Shown one piece after another: positions 17,662 to 27,252 of a DNA stretch of 40,356 nucleotides; position 1 is the stretch's first letter; every line of letters starts with the position of its first letter. The DNA is from Candidatus Acetothermia bacterium (lineage in GTDB: Bacteria; Bipolaricaulota; Bipolaricaulia; Bipolaricaulales; Bipolaricaulaceae): NCBI GenBank assembly GCA_003566155.1, contig PXEP01000099.1, positions 1 through 40,356 on the forward strand, given 5' to 3'. The notes under the pieces are model-generated. The model was not told the origin of the DNA. It did no database searches and worked only from the letters and a program-made list of their open reading frames with translations. Made by a program: the position numbers and the translations under genes.

Positions 17662-17701
17662 TCAGGGCGGGAAGGGTGATAGCTCCCTTCCCGCCCCCTG
17701 A
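17662..17701 (+). other. Stable intergenic hairpin after the pyrophosphatase gene
   Basis: TCAGGGCGGGAAGGG...CCCTTCCCGCCCCCTGA near-perfect inverted repeat; no clear T tract. Confidence 0.6.
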
Positions 17702-17776
17702 CTTCGGGGACCCACTGCCCGGCCCTGGCAGGCGCAGGGAACCATGCCCCAATGGGGTGCAAGGAAGGAGCACGAC

Positions 17777-18274
17777 GTGCAGCTTAAGCTTACCTTGATC
17801 TTGCTGGCCTTCGGGCTTTCCGCCGCTCTGCTGGCGGCCCGTTCTCTCCACGGGTCAGAAGAGCGTGAACTCGGGGGGCAACTGGCCGTCAGCATCTATC
17901 TCTATCATGCTGGAACGGACATCGAGCTTCACGGGCATGTAGCATGCAGTGCCCAGGCGGTACTGCCTGTGCGTCGACACCTCCCTCCGACAGATTCGGC
18001 CATACGCGATACGCTAGAGCTACTGTTCCAGGGAGGGCCTACCCCAGCGGAGGAAGCACAAGGTTTTTCCACAGAGTTCCCGCTGCCCGGTGTGCAGCTC
18101 ACGGACGTCCACTTGACCGGGACAACCTTGGAACTTGATATCTCAGATCCCGAGCATAGGACAACCGGCGGGGCATGCCGCACAACGATTATGTGGGCAC
18201 AGATAGAAAAAACCGCGCTTCAGTTCGAGGATGTAGAAGAGGTCCGAGCACCTGATGAGTTATTTGAACCATAG
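17777..18274 (+). CDS. Membrane-anchored/exported GerMN-domain protein
   Basis: GTG start 17777 after AAGGAAGGAG; hydrophobic N-terminus LKLTLILLAFGLSAALLAA; IRDTLELLFQGGPTPAEEAQGFSTEFP...LDIS pattern typical of GerMN. Confidence 0.7.
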   Translation: MQLKLTLILLAFGLSAALLAARSLHGSEERELGGQLAVSIYLYHAGTDIELHGHVACSAQAVLPVRRHLPPTDSAIRDTLELLFQGGPTPAEEAQGFSTEFPLPGVQLTDVHLTGTTLELDISDPEHRTTGGACRTTIMWAQIEKTALQFEDVEEVRAPDELFEP

Positions 18275-18286
18275 ACCGGAATCGAG

Positions 18287-18315
18287 TTGACCACGATGGC
18301 TCGGTTCTATATGCT
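18287..18315 (+). promoter_or_regulatory. Sigma70-type promoter for the cNMP-binding / cyclase pair
   Basis: TTGACC, 17-bp spacer, TATGCT. Confidence 0.6.
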
Positions 18316-18344
18316 TGCGTATCATCCACAAGGGGGCGTACAGG

Positions 18345-18767
18345 ATGGCGAAAGAAAGCATCGCGCTGCTTAAACAGGTTCCGTTGTTTTCCCAGCTGGG
18401 AGACAAACACCTCCAGGCTATCGCCCGATCAGCCAGGGAACTCAAGTTTCCGGCAGGCAAACCCATCGTAAAAGAGGGAGAACAGAGCAATGTGGGCTTC
18501 TACCTCATCCTGGACGGTCAGGTAGAGGTGCGCCGCGGCGGGCAGGTGCTGGCAAAGCTTGGGTCCGGGCAGTTCTTCGGGGAAATGTCCGTGTTGGATG
18601 GCCAGCCACGGTCGGCCGATGTATACGCGGTCAGCGACACCACTTGCCTTGCCCTTACCAGTTGGGACATCAAAGGACTGACCACTACATACCCCGAAAT
18701 AGCGATGGGGATAATATCCGAACTGGCACGGCGCCTTCGACAGACGAGCATGCAGTTGAGCGAATAG
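18345..18767 (+). CDS. Stand-alone cyclic-nucleotide-binding (CNB) domain protein
   Basis: FYLILDGQVEVRRGGQVLAKLGSGQFFGEMSVLDGQPRSADVYA matches the phosphate-binding cassette (FGE...PRSA). No HTH follows. Confidence 0.88.
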   Translation: MAKESIALLKQVPLFSQLGDKHLQAIARSARELKFPAGKPIVKEGEQSNVGFYLILDGQVEVRRGGQVLAKLGSGQFFGEMSVLDGQPRSADVYAVSDTTCLALTSWDIKGLTTTYPEIAMGIISELARRLRQTSMQLSE

Positions 18768-18784
18768 CTTCCGGAGCGGGTGCG

Positions 18785-19690
18785 ATGGTACCTGAGCAGG
18801 AGGAAGCAGCCGTCCTGTTTGGGGATATTCGAGATTTTACTTCCTATACAGCCTCGGTGGGCGACGTTCAGGCGTATGCCGTGGCGCGGGCGTTTGCTCA
18901 GCTCGTGGACACCCAGGCAGCCAACCACGGAGGACGGGTGGTCAAGACCTACGGCGACGGGGTGATGGCCGAGTTCCGCACTGCCTCGGACGCGGTAGAC
19001 TGTGCGGTAAATCTGCACCGAAGCATTAGCCTGCACAACAAAGCGCAGCCCGAATCCGACATCGCCGCCGGAGTGGGCATAGCCTGGGGTCACCCCATTC
19101 AGGAAGGCGGAGACCTGTTTGGGCATTCGGTGAATCTTGCCAAGCGGCTTGCCGACCAAGCCCGCGCCGGTCAGATAGTGGTGTGCCCCGAAATACGCCA
19201 GCGTTACCATCGGCACGGCTCGGTTCGCTTTCTGCCCCTGCATGAACTGCAGCTAAAAGGCCTCCCTCCACAGCCGGCGTTTGAGGCCGCCTGGCGGGAC
19301 GAACTGGCCCGGCTGGGGGGGCAAGACAGCAGCCTGGTCATCATCCTTACCCAGGACAAAGTTGTCGTGGAACTGTCCAAGGAAACACAGGCGAAGCTCA
19401 AGCAAGCACAGGACCTGATCCAGAAGCGGGCGGAACAACGCGGGGCGGCCGGATTTCTCCTGCGACGACTGGAGAGACACCTTCCCCGTTGGATTGACCG
19501 AGCGTTGGAGCAGGCGGGGATCGGTTACGAACATGACCTGCAGACAGTTCAGATAACCATGGAGGGGAACACCTTGCTTTTGCAACCCGCAGGGCGCAGG
19601 GGCCTGCGCCTGGACAAGCAGGACTTCGACCACCAGCAGGTGCGCGATTTCGCCGAACGTTTTGCTGCATTGAAGCACGGCACCCAATAA
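18785..19690 (+). CDS. Class III adenylate/guanylate cyclase catalytic domain with about 125-aa uncharacterised C-terminal extension
   Basis: VLFGDIRDFTSYT and VVKTYGDGVMAEF carry the two metal-binding Asp; GHSVNLAKRLADQARAGQIVV typical of class III cyclases. Confidence 0.87.
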   Translation: MVPEQEEAAVLFGDIRDFTSYTASVGDVQAYAVARAFAQLVDTQAANHGGRVVKTYGDGVMAEFRTASDAVDCAVNLHRSISLHNKAQPESDIAAGVGIAWGHPIQEGGDLFGHSVNLAKRLADQARAGQIVVCPEIRQRYHRHGSVRFLPLHELQLKGLPPQPAFEAAWRDELARLGGQDSSLVIILTQDKVVVELSKETQAKLKQAQDLIQKRAEQRGAAGFLLRRLERHLPRWIDRALEQAGIGYEHDLQTVQITMEGNTLLLQPAGRRGLRLDKQDFDHQQVRDFAERFAALKHGTQ

Positions 19691-19743
19691 CCGCTGGTGG
19701 TCTCGGTACCCCGCTGTAAGATCACACTCTACGGTTCTGTGTA

Positions 19744-22203
19744 CTAGGTACCTTGCTCGTTACTCCCCCCCTTGTCTTCGTCTGCGTCGTCACCCTTATC
19801 ACGCAAGGCCTGGCGGATAGCCTCCAACCTACGTTGTGCCTTCCCGAACAACGTATCCTCCGGGTACACACCCTGTTCGTCGGGCTCGCCGCAGCTCATC
19901 CCGGTGAGAATCTCCAGTCCTTCCTCCACGGACGCGCAAGCCCACACATTGAACCGGCCTTCCTGGACATCGCGCACCACCTCCTCGGGCAGCATGAGCG
20001 TGTCCACATTACTTCGGGGGATCACCACTCCCTGCTCACCGTCCAGTCCCAGCTCTTTGCACACGAGGTAATGTCCCAATACCTTCTCATTGACCCCGCC
20101 GATCGCCTGTAGCCTGCCCAGCTGGTCGATGGACCCGGTGACCGCGATGCCTTGTCGCAACGGAACCCCCGCCAACGCCGACAACAACGCGCACAGTTCC
20201 GCCGACGAGGCGGAATCACCATCCACTTGTGCGTAAGACTGTTCAAAGGCCAGGCTGGCCGACAACGACATGGGATGCGCCGCCCCAAACCGGGTTCCCA
20301 AGTAGCCCTTGAGGATCATCACTCCTTTGGTATGCACGCTTCCGCCGAGCTTCGCCTCACGTTCGATATCCACAACCCCGCCCTTGCCAGCGTGTACGCT
20401 GGCTGTAATGCGGGCGGGCCGTCCAAAGGCGAAATCCCCCATATCGAGGACGGATAGCCCGTTGACCTGTCCAACCTGCTTTCCTGCAACGTCCACAACC
20501 AAACGACCGCGGGCAATCATCTCTCGAACCTTCTCCGCTATCAGGCCGTGACGTGTTCGCCGCTCTTCCACAGCTCGATGCACGTGCTCAGCGTCCACCA
20601 TTTCCGCGCCCGCTTTGCTGGCCCAAAAACTGGCTTCCCGCACCAACGCCGCCAACTGAGAGAAGCGCGTGGACAGCTTGCGTTTGTCTCCCGCCACTTC
20701 CCCGGCGTGTTCAACCAGCCGAGCCACACCAGCGGGCGAGAATGGCAGCACTCCCCGATCCTCCAGTTCGCGCGAGCGCACGAACCGAGCCACCGTCCGC
20801 TCCGCCTCCTGCGTCCACTCCATTTCCGTATCGAAGTCCGCCTTGATGGTGAAGTGCTTCTGGAAATCCTCGTCGTAGCGGTACAGCAAATGGTACAGCC
20901 ACGGGGAACCAATGATGATCACTTTTACGTCCAGCGGAACAGGTTCTGGGCGGAGACCTTCGGTAGACGAGATGCCCAACATCTGCGCAGGATCCTCTAT
21001 CCGCACCTTACCTGTTCTCAGGGCCGTCTTTAGGGCGTCCCAACTCATCCACGAGCGCAACAGATTGGGTGCCGACACCACCAGGTATCCCCCATTGGCC
21101 CTGTGGAGCGATCCCGCCCGGATCTGACTGAAGTCGGTGGACACCACGCCGAACTGAACACGTCTCTCCACCGTACCGACCAGGTTCGTGTAAGTAGCGT
21201 TCTCTTCCACCACCACGGGGGCGCCTTCCTCTCCACTTCGGTCCACCAGCACATTGACCGAATAGCGCTGTAACCGGTCCTGAGACTGCATTTGCATCTG
21301 TGCCATCTGAGCCTGCTGCATCGGAGCGGCACTCCCCGCCTGCCTATTCGCGGACCTGAATTCCTCAACGTGCTCCAGAATATCGTCTTGTACCTCGCGC
21401 AGATACTCTCGCACACGTTCGAGGTCAGCGTACTTATCGGCCAACTGGCAGAAGCGCGGCTCCATCAGAAACTGAGCTGCCCGTTTGGTCAGCTTGCGTC
21501 TTGATTCCTGCCATTCTTCTTCCAGCTGCCCTAGTCGGCTCAGCGTGTCCCGGATAACGTCCTGCAGCTCCTCCTGGCGACGCAGAATATCCGACTTCTC
21601 CTCCTCGGACAGCTCGGAGTATTCCTCTTGTGAATACGGTTCGCCGTCTGGCTTCAGGGGAACAGTGTTCATCCCCACTGGGGTACGCTGGACCGTGAAC
21701 CCCAGCTTTCGCGCCTTGTTGTCCAGCTCCTGAAACAGCTGATCTCTCTGTGAGGTATACTGATCCCGTTCTTGTTTGGCCTGAGCCTTGAATTCATCGG
21801 ATTCCAGCACCCTAGGCAGCTCGCGGCGCAGGAATTCCACGCAACGCTCCATATCCTGCCGCAGTTCCTTTCCTTTGCCCGCGGGCACGAGCAAATACCG
21901 CGGCTCCTGAGGAACCGCGAAGTTGTGCACATAGCAGATGTCGGGGGGTGTCTCCTGCCCACGAGAGACCTTGCGCAGGAAATACGATACGGCCGAAGTC
22001 TTCCCCAGCCCGGTGGCCCCGGAGACGTATATGTTGTACCGGCTTCGCTCGTCCTTGATATTGAGTCCTACCTGCAATGCATCCAACGCCCGGTCCTGGC
22101 CAACAATGCCATCCAGTGGGGCGAGCTCATCCGTGCTGGCAAAGTCCAACGTTTCAGGGTCCGAACGGCGCCGCAGGTCAGCCGTGCTGAGTTTGTTTTT
22201 CAT
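19744..22203 (-). CDS. Lon-related ATP-dependent protease (LonB/LonC-like, COG1067 type)
   Basis: Walker A GATGLGKTSAV; protease domain GDSASSAELCALLSALAGVPLRQGIAVTGSIDQLGRLQAIGGVNEKVLGHY with catalytic Ser/Lys. Confidence 0.9.
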   Translation of the reverse strand: MKNKLSTADLRRRSDPETLDFASTDELAPLDGIVGQDRALDALQVGLNIKDERSRYNIYVSGATGLGKTSAVSYFLRKVSRGQETPPDICYVHNFAVPQEPRYLLVPAGKGKELRQDMERCVEFLRRELPRVLESDEFKAQAKQERDQYTSQRDQLFQELDNKARKLGFTVQRTPVGMNTVPLKPDGEPYSQEEYSELSEEEKSDILRRQEELQDVIRDTLSRLGQLEEEWQESRRKLTKRAAQFLMEPRFCQLADKYADLERVREYLREVQDDILEHVEEFRSANRQAGSAAPMQQAQMAQMQMQSQDRLQRYSVNVLVDRSGEEGAPVVVEENATYTNLVGTVERRVQFGVVSTDFSQIRAGSLHRANGGYLVVSAPNLLRSWMSWDALKTALRTGKVRIEDPAQMLGISSTEGLRPEPVPLDVKVIIIGSPWLYHLLYRYDEDFQKHFTIKADFDTEMEWTQEAERTVARFVRSRELEDRGVLPFSPAGVARLVEHAGEVAGDKRKLSTRFSQLAALVREASFWASKAGAEMVDAEHVHRAVEERRTRHGLIAEKVREMIARGRLVVDVAGKQVGQVNGLSVLDMGDFAFGRPARITASVHAGKGGVVDIEREAKLGGSVHTKGVMILKGYLGTRFGAAHPMSLSASLAFEQSYAQVDGDSASSAELCALLSALAGVPLRQGIAVTGSIDQLGRLQAIGGVNEKVLGHYLVCKELGLDGEQGVVIPRSNVDTLMLPEEVVRDVQEGRFNVWACASVEEGLEILTGMSCGEPDEQGVYPEDTLFGKAQRRLEAIRQALRDKGDDADEDKGGSNEQGT

Positions 22204-22268
22204 CCGATCTCCTCCAGATTACATCTTATCCGCGCCTTCCGGCGCTCGCATGCGCACCCCACACAAGG

Positions 22269-22293
22269 AAAACGGGGGCTGTATGAGCCCCCG
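22269..22293 (-). terminator. Intrinsic terminator downstream of the 222-aa exported protein
   Basis: Minus strand CGGGGGCT-catac-AGCCCCCG-TTTT. Confidence 0.75.
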
Positions 22294-22319
22294 ACCACCA
22301 TGATCTCCGCCTGTGAAAC

Positions 22320-22988
22320 TCAACGGACCGTCAAGTCGCCCCCTATGCGGAACTCCGCCCGTTCACCGTGAATGTACGCAACGACAAAGCCCAAAAACGG
22401 TCTGTCCTCTGGGCGTTCGTCCGACCAAAGAGCGTACCGGAGATAACCGTCGAACCCCGGTTCCAGCGGTGTCATCCACCAACCGGTGACCAGTTTCCCA
22501 TCAACCTCTTCCGGCTCGAGCGTCCCATCGCTGACGGCATCGCCTAGGTAGGGCCGCCACCCGTCCGGAATCCGTTCCTCCAGAGTCAGCCCGCCGGTGA
22601 TCGTCTCCTTTATCCTCACGGTGATCTGGACTTCCACACGGTCAGAGCTCTTTCTGTCCACAGTGCGCATTGCCCCCAGCCGGCGGTCTGCCAGCACGCC
22701 GTACGCCGCTGTACCTACAACCGCGCCATCACGTAACACTTCAACTTCCAGAACATGATATCCTTCGGGCACGGTCCACCGTAGCGCTCCTCCGGTGCGG
22801 ACAGTCTCGCCGTCTTCTCCTTTTGTCCAGCGGAATTCGCTCCCCTCGGGCGCTCCCTCCACCCGGAACGAGACCTCGGTATCGGGGTCTGGATAGGGCT
22901 TGGAGGCCGTTATCGACATCTCAGCGGCCACGCACCCCACTCCCACCAACAGAACCAGCGTAATCAGCGCAGCCATCCTCATCTTCAT
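22320..22988 (-). CDS. Exported protein related to one module of the neighbouring 729-aa protein
   Basis: Signal peptide MKMRMAALITLVLLVGVGCVAAE; VEVQITVRIKETITGGLTLEERIPDGWRPYL resembles the repeat module of the adjacent gene. Confidence 0.75.
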   Translation of the reverse strand: MKMRMAALITLVLLVGVGCVAAEMSITASKPYPDPDTEVSFRVEGAPEGSEFRWTKGEDGETVRTGGALRWTVPEGYHVLEVEVLRDGAVVGTAAYGVLADRRLGAMRTVDRKSSDRVEVQITVRIKETITGGLTLEERIPDGWRPYLGDAVSDGTLEPEEVDGKLVTGWWMTPLEPGFDGYLRYALWSDERPEDRPFLGFVVAYIHGERAEFRIGGDLTVR

Positions 22989-23009
22989 CCCCCCTTACTC
23001 TTATGGCAC

Positions 23010-23043
23010 GGCGGGAGCCGGTCCTGTGGGCCCGGCTCCCGCC
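23010..23043 (-). other. Perfect 12-bp inverted repeat between the two exported-protein genes
   Basis: GGCGGGAGCCGG - 10-nt loop - CCGGCTCCCGCC; no T tract. Confidence 0.65.
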
Positions 23044-23074
23044 TTACTGCTCAAGGAAGATCAGCCTGTTTGGT

Positions 23075-25264
23075 TCACTTATCCTCGCACACTTCGGGCG
23101 GGGCAGCCGGGAGGTCGTCGCAGATCGGTGTATCTGTGAGCCATCGTGCAACGATCTCCTTCAAGGTCTCATACTCGACCACATGCGGGTAACAGACGCG
23201 TGATATCTCTCCTCCCTCGAGCCAGAAGGCCACCGCGCGTTGCACCTGCTGGAACGTGATCCTGTCCGACAGCAGGAGGTCGATCTCCTCGGTTCTCACA
23301 TCCCAGCGGGATATGGCCACGATAACGTCCAGACACTCACTTAGCTCCACGCGATCGTCGCCGTGCACATCTACTTCCAGACACGGCCAGCCGGAGTCGA
23401 CGCGGCCAAACAAGTATTGGACGTCCTTCTGCTTCGGGTCCTTACTCGAGTAGTCCAGCTCGTGGTCGAACGGGACCTCCACTTCGTACACAACCTGCTT
23501 CGTCTGTCCCGCCTTCAAGGTGCCCAGGTACACCCACTGGTTCGCCGTCGGCTTGTATATGAACCCGGCGTTGTCCAGCGGCGTTACCTTCCAACCCGAG
23601 GGAAGTTCCTCGTCCAGCCCTACTCCCTTGACGTCCACATCGGAAGTGATCTCCACCTTGACCGTGAATCGGTTGCCAACGGGCTCGTCCTTATCATCGT
23701 AGAACCCAAGCACCACTCCCTGACATGGGATCGGCGTCCTTATGGTCCGCTCTGCCCTTAGGTTGGGCCGGGGCAGCTCGGGAAGCGCCTGATCGACCGG
23801 AACGCACGATTCGTGATGTGCGGCGATCTCCTTCAGCTTGGACAAGCTGATGCGCTCTCCACAGGTCTCTGGAACCGGGTCGTCCTTACGCCACAGCTCC
23901 GCCGCCCGCTGGAGTTGCTCCTTGGTGATCTCCTCAGAAAGCCTGAGATCGACTTTGTCTCCGCCAGGCTGCTCGGACTCTGGCGCCACCACAAGGTGGG
24001 CAATCGCTGTCAGCACAGACAGGCAGTCCGTGATCTCCACTTTGTACTCGCCTTCGATGGGGATCTCGAACTCCGGACTCTTCGCCTGGAAGTGGCCGTG
24101 GATTTCGATCTTGTAAGGCAGGCGCGAGAATTTCAGCTCCTCGGCCTTAGGCACGGTCACGTCGTACACGATCACCCGCTCTGTGCCCGCGCGAATCTGC
24201 TCCAGGAACACCCACTGCACATCCGGACGCCGGAACACAGCTCCGGCCGAATCAACCGGCGTTATGCTCCACCCCGTGGGCACTGTCTCCTGGAGACCAG
24301 CGCCGACCAGGTCTCGCTCAGCGCGTATGCGGACCTTCACCCTGAAGGTGGACCCGGGAAGCGCCTGGGTTGTGGAAATCGAACGCTCCACGGACACGGC
24401 TACATCTTCCACGACGACAGTGAACGATGTGGTGCTTTCGCCCCCTGCACTATCCACTGCAGTCAGCGTGACCTCATACGTTCCCGCCTCGGTATACGTG
24501 TGCCTTCCTTCGGGTTCGGTTGTGGTGCGCGCGGTACCGTCGCCAAAGTCCCACCGGAACTCCGCCCACTCAAGGTCGGGGTCAAGCTCGCTGCCCCTTG
24601 CGTCAAACGTCACTTCGTCGCGCACCCGCGGCTCGACCGGGCGGATTTCCAGCCGCGCCGTAGGTTGCACCCAGGGAAATCCCGTTATGGCGATCGTGTC
24701 CCGTCTGTTGAGTTGAATCCGTTCGGGGTTGGCGACATCGCCGGACAAGAAGTACAGGCGGTGTGCTTCCGGAAAGACCTCGGGCGTAATCCGCAGGTCG
24801 AACTGCTCGCCCAACGGTCCCAGAACTCCACCTGCCGAGCGGTTCCGCATCCAGAAGCCGCCCCATGACCACTCGGCACGTTCCCCCTCCAAATCGTAGA
24901 CGTTGTTCGGCCATACATCGGCCGGATCATCCTCCACGATCCATTCGGCCCGCCCAGGCACGTCCACGATCCGAAATTCGGCATCCACGCGGGGATCGCT
25001 GGGTCCGTGGATGATGAACAGGGGGAGCTGGCCATTGGGGTCCTCGTACACAAACAGCAAACTCTCCCCCCGTTCCACCAACGGGTTCTGGCTGCGACGT
25101 GCTCCCTCGTCGTAATCGTAGAAGCTACTGGCGGACACATTGCCCTTCAACGGGCGAAAGTCCTCCTCCACATCGGCCTGGCTCATCGTGTAATAGCCCC
25201 CCGCTGACAGCGGCAAGGCGAAAACCAGGACGACTACAGCCCACAGGCTGATCTTCCTTAACAT
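23075..25264 (-). CDS. Large exported protein: PKD domain plus two copies of a beta-sandwich/helical module
   Basis: Signal peptide MLRKISLWAVVVLVFALPLSAGG; PKD motif FRWDFGDGTARTTTEPEGRHTYTEAGTYEVTLTAVD; internal duplication (about residues 304-482 and 529-708). Confidence 0.85.
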   Translation of the reverse strand: MLRKISLWAVVVLVFALPLSAGGYYTMSQADVEEDFRPLKGNVSASSFYDYDEGARRSQNPLVERGESLLFVYEDPNGQLPLFIIHGPSDPRVDAEFRIVDVPGRAEWIVEDDPADVWPNNVYDLEGERAEWSWGGFWMRNRSAGGVLGPLGEQFDLRITPEVFPEAHRLYFLSGDVANPERIQLNRRDTIAITGFPWVQPTARLEIRPVEPRVRDEVTFDARGSELDPDLEWAEFRWDFGDGTARTTTEPEGRHTYTEAGTYEVTLTAVDSAGGESTTSFTVVVEDVAVSVERSISTTQALPGSTFRVKVRIRAERDLVGAGLQETVPTGWSITPVDSAGAVFRRPDVQWVFLEQIRAGTERVIVYDVTVPKAEELKFSRLPYKIEIHGHFQAKSPEFEIPIEGEYKVEITDCLSVLTAIAHLVVAPESEQPGGDKVDLRLSEEITKEQLQRAAELWRKDDPVPETCGERISLSKLKEIAAHHESCVPVDQALPELPRPNLRAERTIRTPIPCQGVVLGFYDDKDEPVGNRFTVKVEITSDVDVKGVGLDEELPSGWKVTPLDNAGFIYKPTANQWVYLGTLKAGQTKQVVYEVEVPFDHELDYSSKDPKQKDVQYLFGRVDSGWPCLEVDVHGDDRVELSECLDVIVAISRWDVRTEEIDLLLSDRITFQQVQRAVAFWLEGGEISRVCYPHVVEYETLKEIVARWLTDTPICDDLPAAPPEVCEDK

Positions 25265-25448
25265 CCTTACCTCCTTGCTCTCCTCTTCACCGGCGTACTA
25301 CCCTTTGCGTTCCAGGCCGGTGGTGCACAAAAGCCCCCACCGAACCTGGAGCACATGGCGTTCGCTCTAGGCTCGGCGCAGGGTACCTTAGGGTGGGAGC
25401 AAGGAGTAAGGAAGCGCGGGCCCCCCCTCGACCACACTTTGTCATGAG

Positions 25449-25472
25449 CGAAGGTGACACACGTCACCTTCG
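25449..25472 (-). other. Perfect 10-bp hairpin downstream of rplM
   Basis: CGAAGGTGAC-acac-GTCACCTTCG; weak or no T tract, so terminator function uncertain. Confidence 0.55.
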
Positions 25473-25489
25473 GCGGGGCTCGGCGGCCC

Positions 25490-25933
25490 CTAAAGCTCCA
25501 GTACCTCCGGTGTTTGTGCCTGATGGGGGTGCTCGGGGCCGGCATATACCTTTAGCTTACGCAGCATGCGTCGGCCGAGTTTGTTCTTGGGAAGCATCCG
25601 TCGCACAGCGAGTCGTACGGGAAGAGCGGGGTGACGACCGCGCAATATCTCATAGGGAATTTCCTTGAGGTGTCCGATGTAACCTGAGTGCCGATAGTAC
25701 ATCTTCTGCTGCCACTTCTTCCCGGTCAGCTTCACTCGCTCGGCGTTGATAACGACTACGTAATCGCCCACATCGAAGTGCGGAGTGTAACAAGGCTTGT
25801 GTTTGCCCTGCAGTACCACAGCAAGCTTGGATGCCAGCCTCCCCAGCGGTTGGTCCGCAGCGTCAACCACGTACCACTTGCGCTCGAAGGTCGTACCCGC
25901 ATCCTCCTTCTTTGCCATATACGTCTTGTGCAT
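25490..25933 (-). CDS. rplM: 50S ribosomal protein L13
   Basis: [72 protein letters not shown] is canonical L13. Confidence 0.96.
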   Translation of the reverse strand: MHKTYMAKKEDAGTTFERKWYVVDAADQPLGRLASKLAVVLQGKHKPCYTPHFDVGDYVVVINAERVKLTGKKWQQKMYYRHSGYIGHLKEIPYEILRGRHPALPVRLAVRRMLPKNKLGRRMLRKLKVYAGPEHPHQAQTPEVLEL

Positions 25934-25995
25934 CGTTTCCTCCTCACCGACACGCATTATAGACTCCACTTGCATCGCCTCAAGCCCGTGAGCTG

Positions 25996-27249
25996 TCAAT
26001 CGATCACCACAATCTCTTCCTCAGCAGGACCAACGCCCACAAGGCTCACGCGAACGCCGACAAAATCCCCCACCAAGGACAACAGGCGCCGCGCAGCCCG
26101 CGGCAGTTCGTCCTCGCACCGCGTTCCGCCAATGTCCTCGTTCCAGCCTGGGAGCGACTCATATACCGGCGCGACAGATGACAGCTCTCTGCTCGCAGCC
26201 GGGAAATCCTCCACAGTTCCGGCGCTCGTTCGGTAGGCCACGCAGAGGTTCACCTCCGACAGGCCGCTCAGCACATCGAGTTTGGTGAGCGCCAACCCGG
26301 TGAACCCATTGATTCTGCATGCGTATCTGAGCGCCACCAGATCCAACCATCCGCAACGCCGTGGCCGCCCGGTCGTGGTACCGTACTCCCCCCCTCGTTC
26401 CCGTAGTTGTTCACCCGCTGCTCCATTATCTTCACTGGGGAAAGGACCTTCTCCCACCCGCGTAGTGTAGGCCTTGACCACCCCGATGACCTCGGTCAGC
26501 TGCTCCGACCTAATCCCCGTCCCCCAGCCCACACCGTGCACCGTGGTGCTGGAGGATGTGACATAAGGATAGGTGCCCCAATCCAGGTCCAGCAAAGTCC
26601 CTTGCGCACCTTCGAAGATCACTCGGCGTCCGCTGGCCAATGCAGCTTCCACTTCAGCGCGCATATCTCCAACCTGTTCGCGTGCCTGTTCATTAAACTC
26701 CTGCAAATCCCGCAGCACCTTTTCAACATCGTATGGATCTTTGCATCCTGCGGCTTCCAGTTCAGCGATCCCTGCCCCCAAAGCTGCGCGAACCGTGTCC
26801 TCCTCGTCTAGCTCACCCAGGCGAAGTCCCCTGCGACCCGCGCGGTCTTCGTAGCAGGGGCCGATGCCGCGGCATGTTGTGCCGATCCGCTGCGCACTGC
26901 CTTGCACCTGTTCACGCAGCTTGTGGTGGGGAAGGATCAGGTGAACGCGGTCGGAAAACCCCAGCTTAGGCCGCGGCCTGCCTTGAGCCTCCAGGGCAGC
27001 CAGCTCGTCCTGCAAGGTCCACGGGTCGATCACCATCCCGTGGCCAAGTACTCCCTTGCAGCCCTCGTGCAGCGTACCGACGGGGATATGGTGTAGTTTG
27101 GCAGTTCCGTGCCGGTCCTTGACCGTATGGCCGGCGTTCGGTCCCCCATTGAACCGGACGGTGTAGTGGGCGTCCCGGGCCAAGAAATGTGTAATCTTGC
27201 CTTTTGCTTCGTCCCCCCACTGTGCTCCGATAACGGCCGTGGTCATCAT
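25996..27249 (-). CDS. purA: Adenylosuccinate synthetase
   Basis: [43 protein letters not shown] motifs. Confidence 0.95.
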   Translation of the reverse strand: MMTTAVIGAQWGDEAKGKITHFLARDAHYTVRFNGGPNAGHTVKDRHGTAKLHHIPVGTLHEGCKGVLGHGMVIDPWTLQDELAALEAQGRPRPKLGFSDRVHLILPHHKLREQVQGSAQRIGTTCRGIGPCYEDRAGRRGLRLGELDEEDTVRAALGAGIAELEAAGCKDPYDVEKVLRDLQEFNEQAREQVGDMRAEVEAALASGRRVIFEGAQGTLLDLDWGTYPYVTSSSTTVHGVGWGTGIRSEQLTEVIGVVKAYTTRVGEGPFPSEDNGAAGEQLRERGGEYGTTTGRPRRCGWLDLVALRYACRINGFTGLALTKLDVLSGLSEVNLCVAYRTSAGTVEDFPAASRELSSVAPVYESLPGWNEDIGGTRCEDELPRAARRLLSLVGDFVGVRVSLVGVGPAEEEIVVID

Positions 27250-27252
27250 CGC

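Noticed and set aside
23813-24868. 351-aa plus-strand ORF opposite the PKD protein
   Set aside because: Composition is not protein-like and the opposite strand has a signal peptide, PKD motif and a duplicated module.
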